A stretch of 6,451 bases of DNA. Origin: Chloroflexota bacterium. GTDB lineage: Bacteria > Chloroflexota > UBA4733. The DNA lies in the NCBI GenBank assembly GCA_025980355.1, contig JAICXR010000202.1, positions 1 to 6,451 of the forward strand. The letters are read 5' to 3'. Each line of letters begins with the position of its first letter. Position 1 is the stretch's first letter. This document shows positions 1 to 5,809 of this stretch, piece by piece. A program made the position numbers and the translations under genes. The notes below the pieces were generated by a model. That model saw only the letters and a program-made list of their open reading frames with translations. It made no database searches and had not been told where the DNA came from.

Positions 1-636
1 ATCACCAGCGACTGCGCCACCTGCGGCGTCGACGCGCCGAATCTGGTCGATCAACTTACCGAGCATGGCAAGAGCTGGAAAGCCTACATAGAAGGTATGC
101 CCGGCGCCTGTTCGTCCCTTCCTCAGTGGCCACCCGGTCGTTACGCCAAGAAGCACAATCCCTTCCTCTCCTTCGCCGACGTTCGGGACGACCAGCAGCG
201 CTGCCGGAATGACGTACCCTATAGCGCCTTCGCGCCCGATCTCGCGAGCGGCAATGTGCCCGATTTCGTCTGGATCACGCCCGACCTCTGTCACGACGGC
301 CACGATTGCTCCCTCAGCCAAAGCGACCAATGGCTGGCGGCGCAGGTGCCGTCGATCCTGGACTCCAGCGCCTTCCGGCAGGGCGGCGTCCTCTTCATCA
401 CCTTCGATGAAGGTGGGGACGGCGCGACGGCCGGCTGCTGCCACCTCGCCGCCGGCGGTCAGGTCTTCACCCTGGTCGCCAGTCCGCTGGCCAGACCGGG
501 CGCCCAGATCAGCGTGCCCTACGACCATTACTCGCTGCTGCGCACGATTGAAGACGCCTGGAAGCTGCCGTACCTCGGCGGCGCGGGCGACCCCGCCACC
601 GCGAACATGGCCGCCTGCTTTGTTGCGTCTCCATGA
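1..636 (+). CDS. Phosphoesterase-family protein (acid phosphatase / phospholipase C-like), C-terminal part
   Basis: The frame is open from base 1, so the N-terminus lies outside the window; 211 residues and a TGA stop are visible. The internal ATG at 97 is not the real start, because the 32 codons before it read as good protein (ITSDCATCGVDAPNLVDQL). The sequence fits the bacterial phosphoesterase family PF04185, which includes acid phosphatases, phospholipase C and SapM-like phosphatidylinositol phosphatases. Visible hallmarks are the TPDLCHDGHDCS segment (residues 93-104), the FDEGG metal or active-site segment (135-139) and DHYSLLRTIEDAW (175-187) near the C-terminus. Seven or so cysteines (such as C97, C103, C146, C147) suggest disulfides and therefore an exported enzyme, but the signal peptide region is missing. 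The substrate, a phosphomonoester or a phospholipid, cannot be decided. No partner gene is visible; a 190-bp gap separates it from the toxin-antitoxin pair. Confidence 0.88.
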   Translation: MTSDCATCGVDAPNLVDQLTEHGKSWKAYIEGMPGACSSLPQWPPGRYAKKHNPFLSFADVRDDQQRCRNDVPYSAFAPDLASGNVPDFVWITPDLCHDGHDCSLSQSDQWLAAQVPSILDSSAFRQGGVLFITFDEGGDGATAGCCHLAAGGQVFTLVASPLARPGAQISVPYDHYSLLRTIEDAWKLPYLGGAGDPATANMAACFVASP

Positions 637-710
637 TCGTACGCCCGCCGGCAAGGAGGCTCGAAGCAACTTCAAAGCACGCTCGCAGCGCCGATGGTAC
701 GGTATGCTTC

Positions 711-718
711 AAGGAGGT
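711..718 (+). promoter_or_regulatory. Strong Shine-Dalgarno sequence upstream of an alternative antitoxin start
   Basis: AAGGAGGT is a near-perfect match to the anti-Shine-Dalgarno sequence. It lies 12 bases before an ATG at 731 that is in frame with the antitoxin and would add 32 residues (MATGSDGPLDVGATIDNAES and on). The spacing is longer than usual, and the added residues do not look like the start of a ribbon-helix-helix protein. It may be a real ribosome binding site for a longer form, or a chance purine run. A second CAAGGAGG copy at 652-659 has no start codon at useful spacing. Confidence 0.35.
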
Positions 719-781
719 TGAACTCACCACATGGCCACCGGCTCTGACGGCCCTCTTGACGTTGGAGCAACAATAGACAAT

Positions 782-808
782 GCGGAATCAACTTATGCCC
801 AGTTCCGC
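782..808. promoter_or_regulatory. Inverted repeat upstream of the antitoxin, candidate autoregulatory operator
   Basis: GCGGAA (782-787) and TTCCGC (803-808) are perfect 6-bp inverted arms around a 15-bp spacer, ending 18 bases before the preferred antitoxin ATG. A smaller GTTG-GAG-CAAC palindrome lies at 761-771. Ribbon-helix-helix antitoxins of this class usually repress their own operon by binding short palindromes near the promoter, so the position fits. Arms of this length also arise by chance in GC-rich DNA, and no convincing -35/-10 pair was found beside it. Confidence 0.3.
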
Positions 809-826
809 TGTCGCGAAAGAGGAGTG

Positions 827-1096
827 ATGAACGGAAGTCGCGGACAGCTTGCTACGATCACGCTTCAAATCCCAGCTTCGATGAAGGAGGAATTGGCGCG
901 GCTCGCTCGGGCGACCGGGCGTCAACAGGCGGTGGTGGTCGTGGAGGCGATCAGCCGGTACCTTGAGACCGAAGCGTCTCAGATCGCCGAGATTCAAGAG
1001 GCGATCCTACGTGCAGATGCTGGTGACTATGCCTCAGAAGAAAGCGTCACGGCCGTCCGCGAGAAATTCCGGTCTCTTGGTTCTACGCCCGCGTGA
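827..1096 (+). CDS. Ribbon-helix-helix antitoxin of a ParE/RelE-type toxin-antitoxin system
   Basis: The preferred product has 89 residues (MNGSRGQLATITLQIPASMK at the start). A short DNA-binding beta strand, ATITLQIP (about residues 9-16), is followed by the two helices of a CopG/MetJ/Arc-type ribbon-helix-helix fold (about 17-45, ASMKEELARLARATGRQQAV). The acidic C-terminal half (IAEIQEAILRADAGDY) resembles the toxin-binding tail of COG3905-type antitoxins, where the ADAG-x-(Y/F) motif is common. The protein should dimerise, bind its own operator and neutralise the toxin encoded next. I chose ATG 827 because it gives the usual family length and has an AAGAGG purine run at 817-822. The in-frame ATG at 731, with a stronger but distant Shine-Dalgarno sequence, would give 121 residues. 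The stop TGA overlaps the toxin start GTG, so the two genes are translationally coupled. GC content looks lower here than in the flanking genes, which fits a mobile accessory module. Confidence 0.85.
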   Translation: MNGSRGQLATITLQIPASMKEELARLARATGRQQAVVVVEAISRYLETEASQIAEIQEAILRADAGDYASEESVTAVREKFRSLGSTPA

Positions 1097-1383
1097 GGGT
1101 GTCTTGGGATCCAAAAGCGCTTGAACGCCTCGAGGCCATTGGAACGTTCATTGCTCAGGACAGTCCTGCGGCAGCAGTGCGCACCGTTGAACGCATCTTC
1201 GATGCTGTCGATGAACTGGCAACGTCCCCGCTTCGAGGGCGGCCAGGCCGAGTCGCCAACACTCGGGAATTAGTGATCCAGCGGACCCCATACATCGTTG
1301 TCTACCGTGTGCGCGCCCCATTCGTTGAAGTGCTGGCGGTCCAGCACAGCGCCCGGCGGTGGCCGGAGCATTTCGATCAATAG
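1093..1383 (+). CDS. ParE/RelE-family type II toxin
   Basis: This 96-residue protein starts with GTG inside the antitoxin stop (GTGA overlap). It has the normal length and layout of a ParE/RelE-fold toxin: an N-terminal strand (MRVSWDPKALERLEAI), two helices with an AQDSPAAAVRTVERIF segment typical of ParE (about 21-36), SPLRGRPGRV (45-54), then the central strands RELVIQRTPYIVVYRV (58-73) and the C-terminal strand VEVLAVQHSARRWPE (78-92). The RELVI..TPYIVVYRV and HSARRWP motifs are strongly characteristic. ParE members poison DNA gyrase, while RelE members cleave mRNA on the ribosome. The motif set favours the ParE side, but the target cannot be proved from sequence. All conserved segments are intact, so the toxin is probably functional. 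It is expected to be co-transcribed with the antitoxin and repressed by the complex. Confidence 0.92.
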   Translation: MRVSWDPKALERLEAIGTFIAQDSPAAAVRTVERIFDAVDELATSPLRGRPGRVANTRELVIQRTPYIVVYRVRAPFVEVLAVQHSARRWPEHFDQ

Positions 1384-1396
1384 GTGCTGCCACCTC

Positions 1397-1418
1397 CGAG
1401 CGGCGTTATCCCCGCTCG
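1397..1418. terminator. Hairpin between the convergent toxin and glycosidase genes, possible bidirectional terminator
   Basis: CGAGCGG (1397-1403) and CCGCTCG (1412-1418) form a perfect 7-bp GC-rich stem with an 8-base loop. It lies 13 bases after the toxin stop and overlaps the last codons and TAA stop of the convergent glycosidase gene. There is no T-run on either side, so it is not a classical intrinsic terminator. Its position between two gene ends is the main reason for the call. Confidence 0.35.
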
Positions 1419-3589
1419 AAGGCGAAGGTGAGGTCGCTCGTCGACAACTGCTCCGGGCGGGCCAGGTACTTGCTGCTGTCCGGGTCGTACTGGCGAAACA
1501 AGGGGCTGCTTTCCGCCTCACTCGCCAGGTCGGCGGGCAGGTTATGCCCCGTCATGACGCCCTTGAGGTAATCGCCGAAGAGGATGCCCTCCGTGCAGTT
1601 GCAGCCGGCGTCGTAGTGCATGACGCCCCGTTGGAAGCGCTGGTAGACGAAATTGTGATTGTTGGGATCGGCCACCGGCGGCGAGGTCGGCAGGCCCCAC
1701 ACCTCCAGGTTCAGTAAGGGCAAAAGGCCGGCGGAACCGCCCCCGGTGGGGAAGGCCTGGCTGAGCTTGACGGTGCTCTGAAAGGTCTGGAAATAGTCCG
1801 TGGCGTGGCCTTGCCAGAGGTCCGGCGCCATCGCCTGCACGAACTGCACCACGGCCGCGGCGTAGCCGGCACTGCCGGCGGCCGGTGCTTTGGCGGTCAC
1901 CGCCGGGTCGGCGGCTGGGAACTGGCTGCCGTTGAACTTGGTATAGGGCAGGAGGCCGGGGTCGAGCAGGTTGAGCAGCCGCACGCTGCCATCCGGCGCC
2001 AATTGCATGGCCTGGCGCTGGAAGAGCTGGGTGGTGAAGCCGAGCAAGGTGAAGGTGCGGGATACCGGATAGCCGAACGTCGCGACACCGCCGCGGGCCT
2101 GGAAATAGCGCCAGAAGGCGTCGTTGTCGACGCGATAGCCGGTTTGGCTGAAGTAGCGGGCGTCGTGCGCCAGGGCCGGGGCACAGCTCGCGCCGGCTGT
2201 CACGCCGTCTTCTTGCACAATCACCGGCGTGCCGCCGATGTAGTAGAGGTCGCGTCCGTCAAAGAGGCCGTGGGCCGTCGCCGGCGCCAGCGGAATCTGG
2301 TAGGCGCCGGAGCCGGGCCCGACGGCGGCGAGCGGCACGCTGTTGCCGTAGACGTCGATCATGCGGGCGCTGGCGCCGCGGGCGCAGAGATTCAGGGTGT
2401 ACACGCTGGGGCCGGTGTTCCAGGCGACCGTCGTCAGTTGCGCGCCGTTCGGGAAGGTGATGGCGATGTGGTGCTGCCCCGTCCGCATCTGCGCCGTCGT
2501 CAGGCCGCCGAGGGTGGCGACGGCCGTTTGCAACGCGCCGTAGGCGGGCCGGAGGCTGGCGTCGTTGCGCATCAGGCCGTAGGGCGCGCCGGCTTGCGGC
2601 ACGACGTCGACCATTTTATAGACGCCGATGCGCTGCACACCGGCGGCCAGGGCATCGGCGTAGGCCTCCAGCATGAAATCGGCCTGCTGGGCGAGCGTGG
2701 CGTTGGGCGCCGCCGCCGGGAGGCTGGAGGCCGGGTCGCCGTAGGGCGCGACGTTCATCTCATCGATCCAGATCGGCTTCTGCATCCCGTGCTTCGTGAG
2801 CAAGGCGGTGAAGTCCTTGGGCACCCAGTAGGCGTTCGTGGCCGTGGTGTAGACGTGGGCAGCCACGGCGTCGAAGTAATCGCCGTTGGCCGGCCCGGAA
2901 GGGTCGGCGGCCGCAGCGGCCAGCACCTGGCCGAGGAACTGCGGCTTGCCGGCGTTGGCGTCCCAGTAGAAGGTCGTGCCGGCGATGACGATCTTGGCCG
3001 CCGGCTGCACGGACTTGATCGCCTGGCTGGCGACCTTGAGCAGCTGGTAGTAGGTCGGGGCATCGCCGGCCCAGGTGTAGAAGGGGCTGGCGGGGTCCCA
3101 AACATCCGGCTCGTTCCAGACGATCCAACTGGACACGACGCCGTCGTACCGCTGGGCCATCTTCCGGCAGAACTGCGCCCAGCTATTGGCGGGATCGTCG
3201 GGCGCCAGGTTCAGGCCCGTCGGCGGCGAGTGGACACCGGCCGCCGGCTGGGCCTGCGCCCAACCCGGCGTATTGATCAGGAGCCCGACGATATCGACGC
3301 CCCGCGCGTGGTCGGCCTGCAACTGCGCCAGCGTCGGCGTGGCCGGCTCGACCCAATCGCCGGTGCCGCCCGGCTGAATCTGCGTCCACTGGAAGGTGAC
3401 GCGTTCCCAGCGCGCCCCGAGCGTCCAGGCGGCATCCGGGTTGACATAGGACTCGGCGACGCCGAGGCGGGGATCGCCCGGCACCGAGCGCGCCGCGACG
3501 GACAGCGGGTCCGCCCGGACGGTGGCGGGACCGAACGCGGCAAGGGCAAGCAACAGGACCGCGCAGAAACTGAACAAACGACGGTACAC
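1406..3589 (-). CDS. Secreted GH-A clan glycoside hydrolase-like protein with Chloroflexota-type C-terminal module
   Basis: The product has 727 residues and a GTG start at 3589; an in-frame TAG at 3604-3602 rules out a longer form. Residues 1-26 form a signal peptide (MYRRLF, hydrophobic core, cleavage after TVRA), so the protein is exported. Residues 40-350 look like a (beta/alpha)8 barrel of the GH39/GH5 type. WNEPD (158-162) carries the likely acid/base Glu160, WIDEMN (274-279) the likely nucleophile Glu277, and HVYTT (245-249) fits the usual barrel position. Residues 365-440 appear to be a beta-sandwich accessory domain (LTTVAWNTG, YTLNLCARG). Residues 475-545 and about 640-690 form the module DARYFSQTGYRVD..FWRYFQ..GGVATFGYPVSR..TQLFQRQ, with a second, weaker FQRGVMHYD copy, which I associate with Chloroflexota surface proteins and which may bind cell wall or sugar. 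The substrate is unknown. It lies 90 bp downstream of the M28 peptidase gene on the same strand. Confidence 0.87.
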   Translation of the reverse strand: MYRRLFSFCAVLLLALAAFGPATVRADPLSVAARSVPGDPRLGVAESYVNPDAAWTLGARWERVTFQWTQIQPGGTGDWVEPATPTLAQLQADHARGVDIVGLLINTPGWAQAQPAAGVHSPPTGLNLAPDDPANSWAQFCRKMAQRYDGVVSSWIVWNEPDVWDPASPFYTWAGDAPTYYQLLKVASQAIKSVQPAAKIVIAGTTFYWDANAGKPQFLGQVLAAAAADPSGPANGDYFDAVAAHVYTTATNAYWVPKDFTALLTKHGMQKPIWIDEMNVAPYGDPASSLPAAAPNATLAQQADFMLEAYADALAAGVQRIGVYKMVDVVPQAGAPYGLMRNDASLRPAYGALQTAVATLGGLTTAQMRTGQHHIAITFPNGAQLTTVAWNTGPSVYTLNLCARGASARMIDVYGNSVPLAAVGPGSGAYQIPLAPATAHGLFDGRDLYYIGGTPVIVQEDGVTAGASCAPALAHDARYFSQTGYRVDNDAFWRYFQARGGVATFGYPVSRTFTLLGFTTQLFQRQAMQLAPDGSVRLLNLLDPGLLPYTKFNGSQFPAADPAVTAKAPAAGSAGYAAAVVQFVQAMAPDLWQGHATDYFQTFQSTVKLSQAFPTGGGSAGLLPLLNLEVWGLPTSPPVADPNNHNFVYQRFQRGVMHYDAGCNCTEGILFGDYLKGVMTGHNLPADLASEAESSPLFRQYDPDSSKYLARPEQLSTSDLTFAFERG

Positions 3590-3615
3590 GGGCCATCCAC
3601 TCTAGCGGCTATTGA

Positions 3616-3626
3616 GGAGTCACTCC
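3616..3626. promoter_or_regulatory. Short perfect palindrome upstream of the glycosidase gene
   Basis: GGAGT-C-ACTCC is an 11-bp perfect palindrome 26 bases upstream of the glycosidase GTG start (3589). Next to it CTCCC (3623-3627) can pair with GGGAG (3639-3643). The site could be an operator, or the remains of a dispersed palindromic intergenic repeat of the CTCTCCC...GGGAGAGG kind. Only one copy is in the window, so its identity is uncertain. Confidence 0.25.
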
Positions 3627-3658
3627 CCTACCACGAACGGGAGAGGCGAGCGGTGACG

Positions 3659-3679
3659 CGGCGGACGGACCCTCCGCCG
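3659..3679 (-). terminator. GC hairpin directly after the M28 peptidase stop codon
   Basis: CGGCGGA (3659-3665) and TCCGCCG (3673-3679) are perfect 7-bp arms around a 7-base loop. The stem begins on the base after the peptidase TGA stop (3682-3680) in the direction of transcription. No T-run follows, so full termination is doubtful. It may protect the mRNA 3' end or reduce read-through into the glycosidase gene. Confidence 0.35.
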
Positions 3680-5047
3680 TCAGCCGAACTGCAGCTCCTG
3701 CCAGCGGCGCGAGGCGGCGAGGCGGCCGGCGGCGTCGAGCGCCGCCTCCAGGGCCTGGTCGCTCAGCCGGGACGGGGCGGGCGTCGACTCGGACAGCCGC
3801 ACCAGCACGCGGCCCGCCGTGGCGGCGGCGAAGGCGAGCGCCACGGGGTCGACCTTGTCCACGGTGTCGGCGATGGTATGGCCCCAACCTCGCCCCACCA
3901 ACCCGGAGCCCGGGCCGGCCGCCCCGGCGGCAATCACCGGGATGCCGGTGGCGGCAAAGGGGAAATGGTCGGAATCCGACGTCAATCCGCCGACGACATC
4001 GACCGGCAGCGACCGGGTGTTGAGCGCCGGCGCCACGGTGTCCTGGGCGTCCGGCGGCCATACGCGCAAGCGCAGCCTGCCGGGGGGACCGTTCACGACC
4101 GAATCGAGGTTCAGCACCCAGACGACCGGGTCCAGCGCCGCCCCGGCGGTCCGCGCGTAGTGCCAGGAACCGAGCAAGCCGGCCTCTTCGCTCCCCCAGA
4201 AGCAGCAGCGCACGCTGCGCTGCATGCGGCCGCGCCAGGGAGCGAGCGCGCGCACGAGCTCCAGCAGCACCGCCGTTCCGCTGCCGTTATCCGTCGCCGC
4301 CTGGGCGATATCGTGTCCGTCGTAGTGGGCGCCGATCAGGATCGTCTCTTCTTCGCGCCCGGGAATGTCGACGGCGACGTTCGAGCTGGTCACGCTCTCG
4401 TGCCCATGTTCCGCACGGAGCTTCAATGTCACCGCGCCGCGCGCCAGCAGACGTTCCAACAGTGCCCCGATCTCCAGAGACACGCCGAAGCCGGGGATGG
4501 GCGCCGCGCCCGTGCCGGCGAGGCCGCCCGTCACGGCGAGCATTCCGGGGTTCTGGCCGGCGTAGAGGAAGCCGACAGCGCCCAGGCCAGCAGCGCGCAG
4601 GTACTTGACACGCCGGTGCGACGGCGGCTGCCCGTTCGGCCGCGGCCCCTCCGCCGCGCAGAGGACGATCTTCCCCGGGATGTCGGCGGCTAGGGCATCA
4701 ACGTCTTCCTGTTCGCCGCGGCCGATAGACAGGAGCGCGGCTTCCAGATCGGCCGCCGGGCTGCCCGGCAGCCCGATCGACGGCAAGGCGCGCTCCACGG
4801 GCGCGACGACGGCGAGCTCGGCGTCGCCGCGTTGCCACCCGGCATACCGGAACTGTCGCACGAGCGGCGGCGACCCGGCCAGCGTGAGCAGCGTCTCCAC
4901 GATGTAGGCGCCGGCCTCCGCCTCGTCAGATGAGCCGGCCGCGCGCCCGCCGAACTGGTCGGCCAGGGTGACGAGATGGGTCATCCCGGCGTCCGACGTG
5001 AGCAAATCACCGGCCAGAGCGGACTCCAGCATGTGCACGTTCTCCAT
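3680..5047 (-). CDS. M28-family zinc aminopeptidase-like protein with PA-type insert
   Basis: The product has 455 residues from ATG 5047; the TTG just before it at 5050 would add one residue (numbering below counts from that TTG). The C-terminal part is an M28 peptidase domain with the full metal-site set: H242 and D244 in AHYDGHD, bridging D254 in DNGSGTA, catalytic E288 and ligand E289 in WGSEEAGLLGS, D316 in NLDS and H391 in GHTIADTVDKVD. The SDSDHFPF segment (358-365) is also typical. Residues about 85-225, with ADIPGKIVL and AAGLGAVGFLYA, look like a protease-associated (PA) domain inserted before the catalytic half. Such enzymes are usually aminopeptidases or carboxypeptidases with two zinc ions. 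The N-terminus (MENVHMLESALAGDLL) has no signal peptide or membrane segment, so the enzyme is predicted cytosolic unless exported by another route. The Shine-Dalgarno sequence lies inside an inverted repeat. The glycosidase gene follows after 90 bp on the same strand. Confidence 0.93.
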   Translation of the reverse strand: MENVHMLESALAGDLLTSDAGMTHLVTLADQFGGRAAGSSDEAEAGAYIVETLLTLAGSPPLVRQFRYAGWQRGDAELAVVAPVERALPSIGLPGSPAADLEAALLSIGRGEQEDVDALAADIPGKIVLCAAEGPRPNGQPPSHRRVKYLRAAGLGAVGFLYAGQNPGMLAVTGGLAGTGAAPIPGFGVSLEIGALLERLLARGAVTLKLRAEHGHESVTSSNVAVDIPGREEETILIGAHYDGHDIAQAATDNGSGTAVLLELVRALAPWRGRMQRSVRCCFWGSEEAGLLGSWHYARTAGAALDPVVWVLNLDSVVNGPPGRLRLRVWPPDAQDTVAPALNTRSLPVDVVGGLTSDSDHFPFAATGIPVIAAGAAGPGSGLVGRGWGHTIADTVDKVDPVALAFAAATAGRVLVRLSESTPAPSRLSDQALEAALDAAGRLAASRRWQELQFG

Positions 5048-5052
5048 CAACC

Positions 5053-5087
5053 TATCCTCTCCGCTGCAGTACTTGCCGGAGAGGATA
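5053..5087 (-). promoter_or_regulatory. Perfect 11-bp inverted repeat covering the peptidase ribosome binding site
   Basis: TATCCTCTCCG (5053-5063) and CGGAGAGGATA (5077-5087) are perfect inverted arms around a 13-base loop (5064-5076). On the minus strand, the arm closer to the gene reads CGGAGAGGATA. Its GGAGAGG is the best Shine-Dalgarno match for the M28 gene, with the ATG (5047) 8 bases further on. As RNA, the stem would hide the ribosome binding site. As DNA, it is a dyad operator between two divergent genes. The sequence does not say which. Confidence 0.6.
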
Positions 5088-5158
5088 CCCGGAGGGGCGG
5101 TTCGTCCGGAGACGGCGAACGCCGTGCTGCTGCCCGCGCCCGCGACGCCGCGCCAGCA

Positions 5159-5167
5159 TGCTACCCT
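5159..5167 (+). promoter_or_regulatory. Weak extended -10 candidate for the thioredoxin-like gene
   Basis: TGCTACCCT matches the extended -10 pattern TGnTAnnnT. It would start a transcript near 5174, about 32 bases before ATG 5206. No -35 element is recognisable at the expected distance. Such a short pattern is common by chance, so this is a suggestion only. Confidence 0.2.
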
Positions 5168-5205
5168 GATCGCAGTGACGTTTTACGGGCGAAGGTAGAT
5201 CGAAA

Positions 5206-5805
5206 ATGGCGGTGACGCGCGAACGCCTCGAGCAGGGCATGAGCTATGAGCAATTCGTCGCTGGGATGACCAAGAACCAGGAACGGTTGCACCAGAGCGA
5301 AACGGCGACCTCTATTGATCGGGCAGACCTGGAGTTCTTTCGCGCGTTACCGGCGCCGCTCGACGTGCTGGTCCTGGCGGAAGATTGGTGCGGCGACGTC
5401 ATAGCGAACCTGCCGGTCCTGGCGAAGCTGGCCGCCGAGAGCGGGAAGCTGCGCCCACGCATCTTTTTGCGCGACCAGAACGACGACCTGATGAGCCAGT
5501 ATCTGAAGGATGGGCAATTCAGATCCATTCCCGTCTTCGTGCTCTTTGACGCGCAACTCAATGAACTGGGCCGCTTCATCGAGCGCCCGGCGGCGTTCAA
5601 TCAGTTGCGCGCTGAGCGCCGGCAGGCCCTCTACGCGGCGCACCCGGAGATCGGCGACCCGGCGACGCCGGTCGATAGCCTGACCGACGAGCAGCGGCAG
5701 GCGCGCCAGACGTTGCTCGCCCAATTAGAGGCGGAGTTAGCGCCGGAACGCGTGCGCATGGTCGTCCGGGACCTGCGGTCCATGCTGGAAAAGACCGGCC
5801 AGTAG
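5206..5805 (+). CDS. Thioredoxin-fold family protein with a single cysteine (WCGDV)
   Basis: This 199-residue protein matches the Thioredoxin_9-type (PF14595) family. Its N-terminal helix has MSYEQFVAGMTKNQERL (12-28), the core strand PLDVLVLAEDWCGDV (51-65) leads into helix IANLPVLAKLA (66-76), and SIPVFVLFD (107-115) contains the cis-proline (P109) of the thioredoxin fold. The conserved segment WCGDV keeps Cys62, but the second position of a CxxC pair is Val65, and Cys62 is the only cysteine in the protein. It cannot form the usual internal disulfide, so it may act as a monothiol, peroxidase-like or glutathionylation-type protein, or have a non-redox role. The helical C-terminus (135-199) is typical of this family. 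ATG 5206 is the first start after an in-frame TGA at 5176, with GAAGG at 5191-5195. The gene is divergent from the peptidase and ends 4 bp from the convergent Nudix/winged-helix gene. Confidence 0.88.
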   Translation: MAVTRERLEQGMSYEQFVAGMTKNQERLHQSETATSIDRADLEFFRALPAPLDVLVLAEDWCGDVIANLPVLAKLAAESGKLRPRIFLRDQNDDLMSQYLKDGQFRSIPVFVLFDAQLNELGRFIERPAAFNQLRAERRQALYAAHPEIGDPATPVDSLTDEQRQARQTLLAQLEAELAPERVRMVVRDLRSMLEKTGQ

Positions 5806-5809
5806 GGGA

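Noticed and set aside
652..717. Two CAAGGAGG copies 58 bp apart as a direct repeat or attachment site
   Set aside because: Eight-base purine-rich repeats are expected by chance; there is no integrase, and no longer flanking identity.
209..721. 170-codon plus-strand frame overlapping the phosphoesterase
   Set aside because: The translation is a low-complexity Arg/Pro/Ser/Ala string typical of a shifted frame of a GC-rich gene; the phosphoesterase frame has clear family motifs.
756..781. TTGACG with GACAAT as a sigma-70-type promoter for the toxin-antitoxin operon
   Set aside because: The spacing is only 14 bases and the -10 match is poor; no better -10 lies at 16-18 bases.
1805..4693. A 962-codon open frame on the plus strand, opposite the glycosidase and peptidase genes
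   Set aside because: It is the exact codon-register complement of two real genes that happen to share one register, and GC-rich codons produce few stops in that frame. The translation is rich in G, R, A and V with no recognisable domain, whereas the minus strand shows catalytic motifs.
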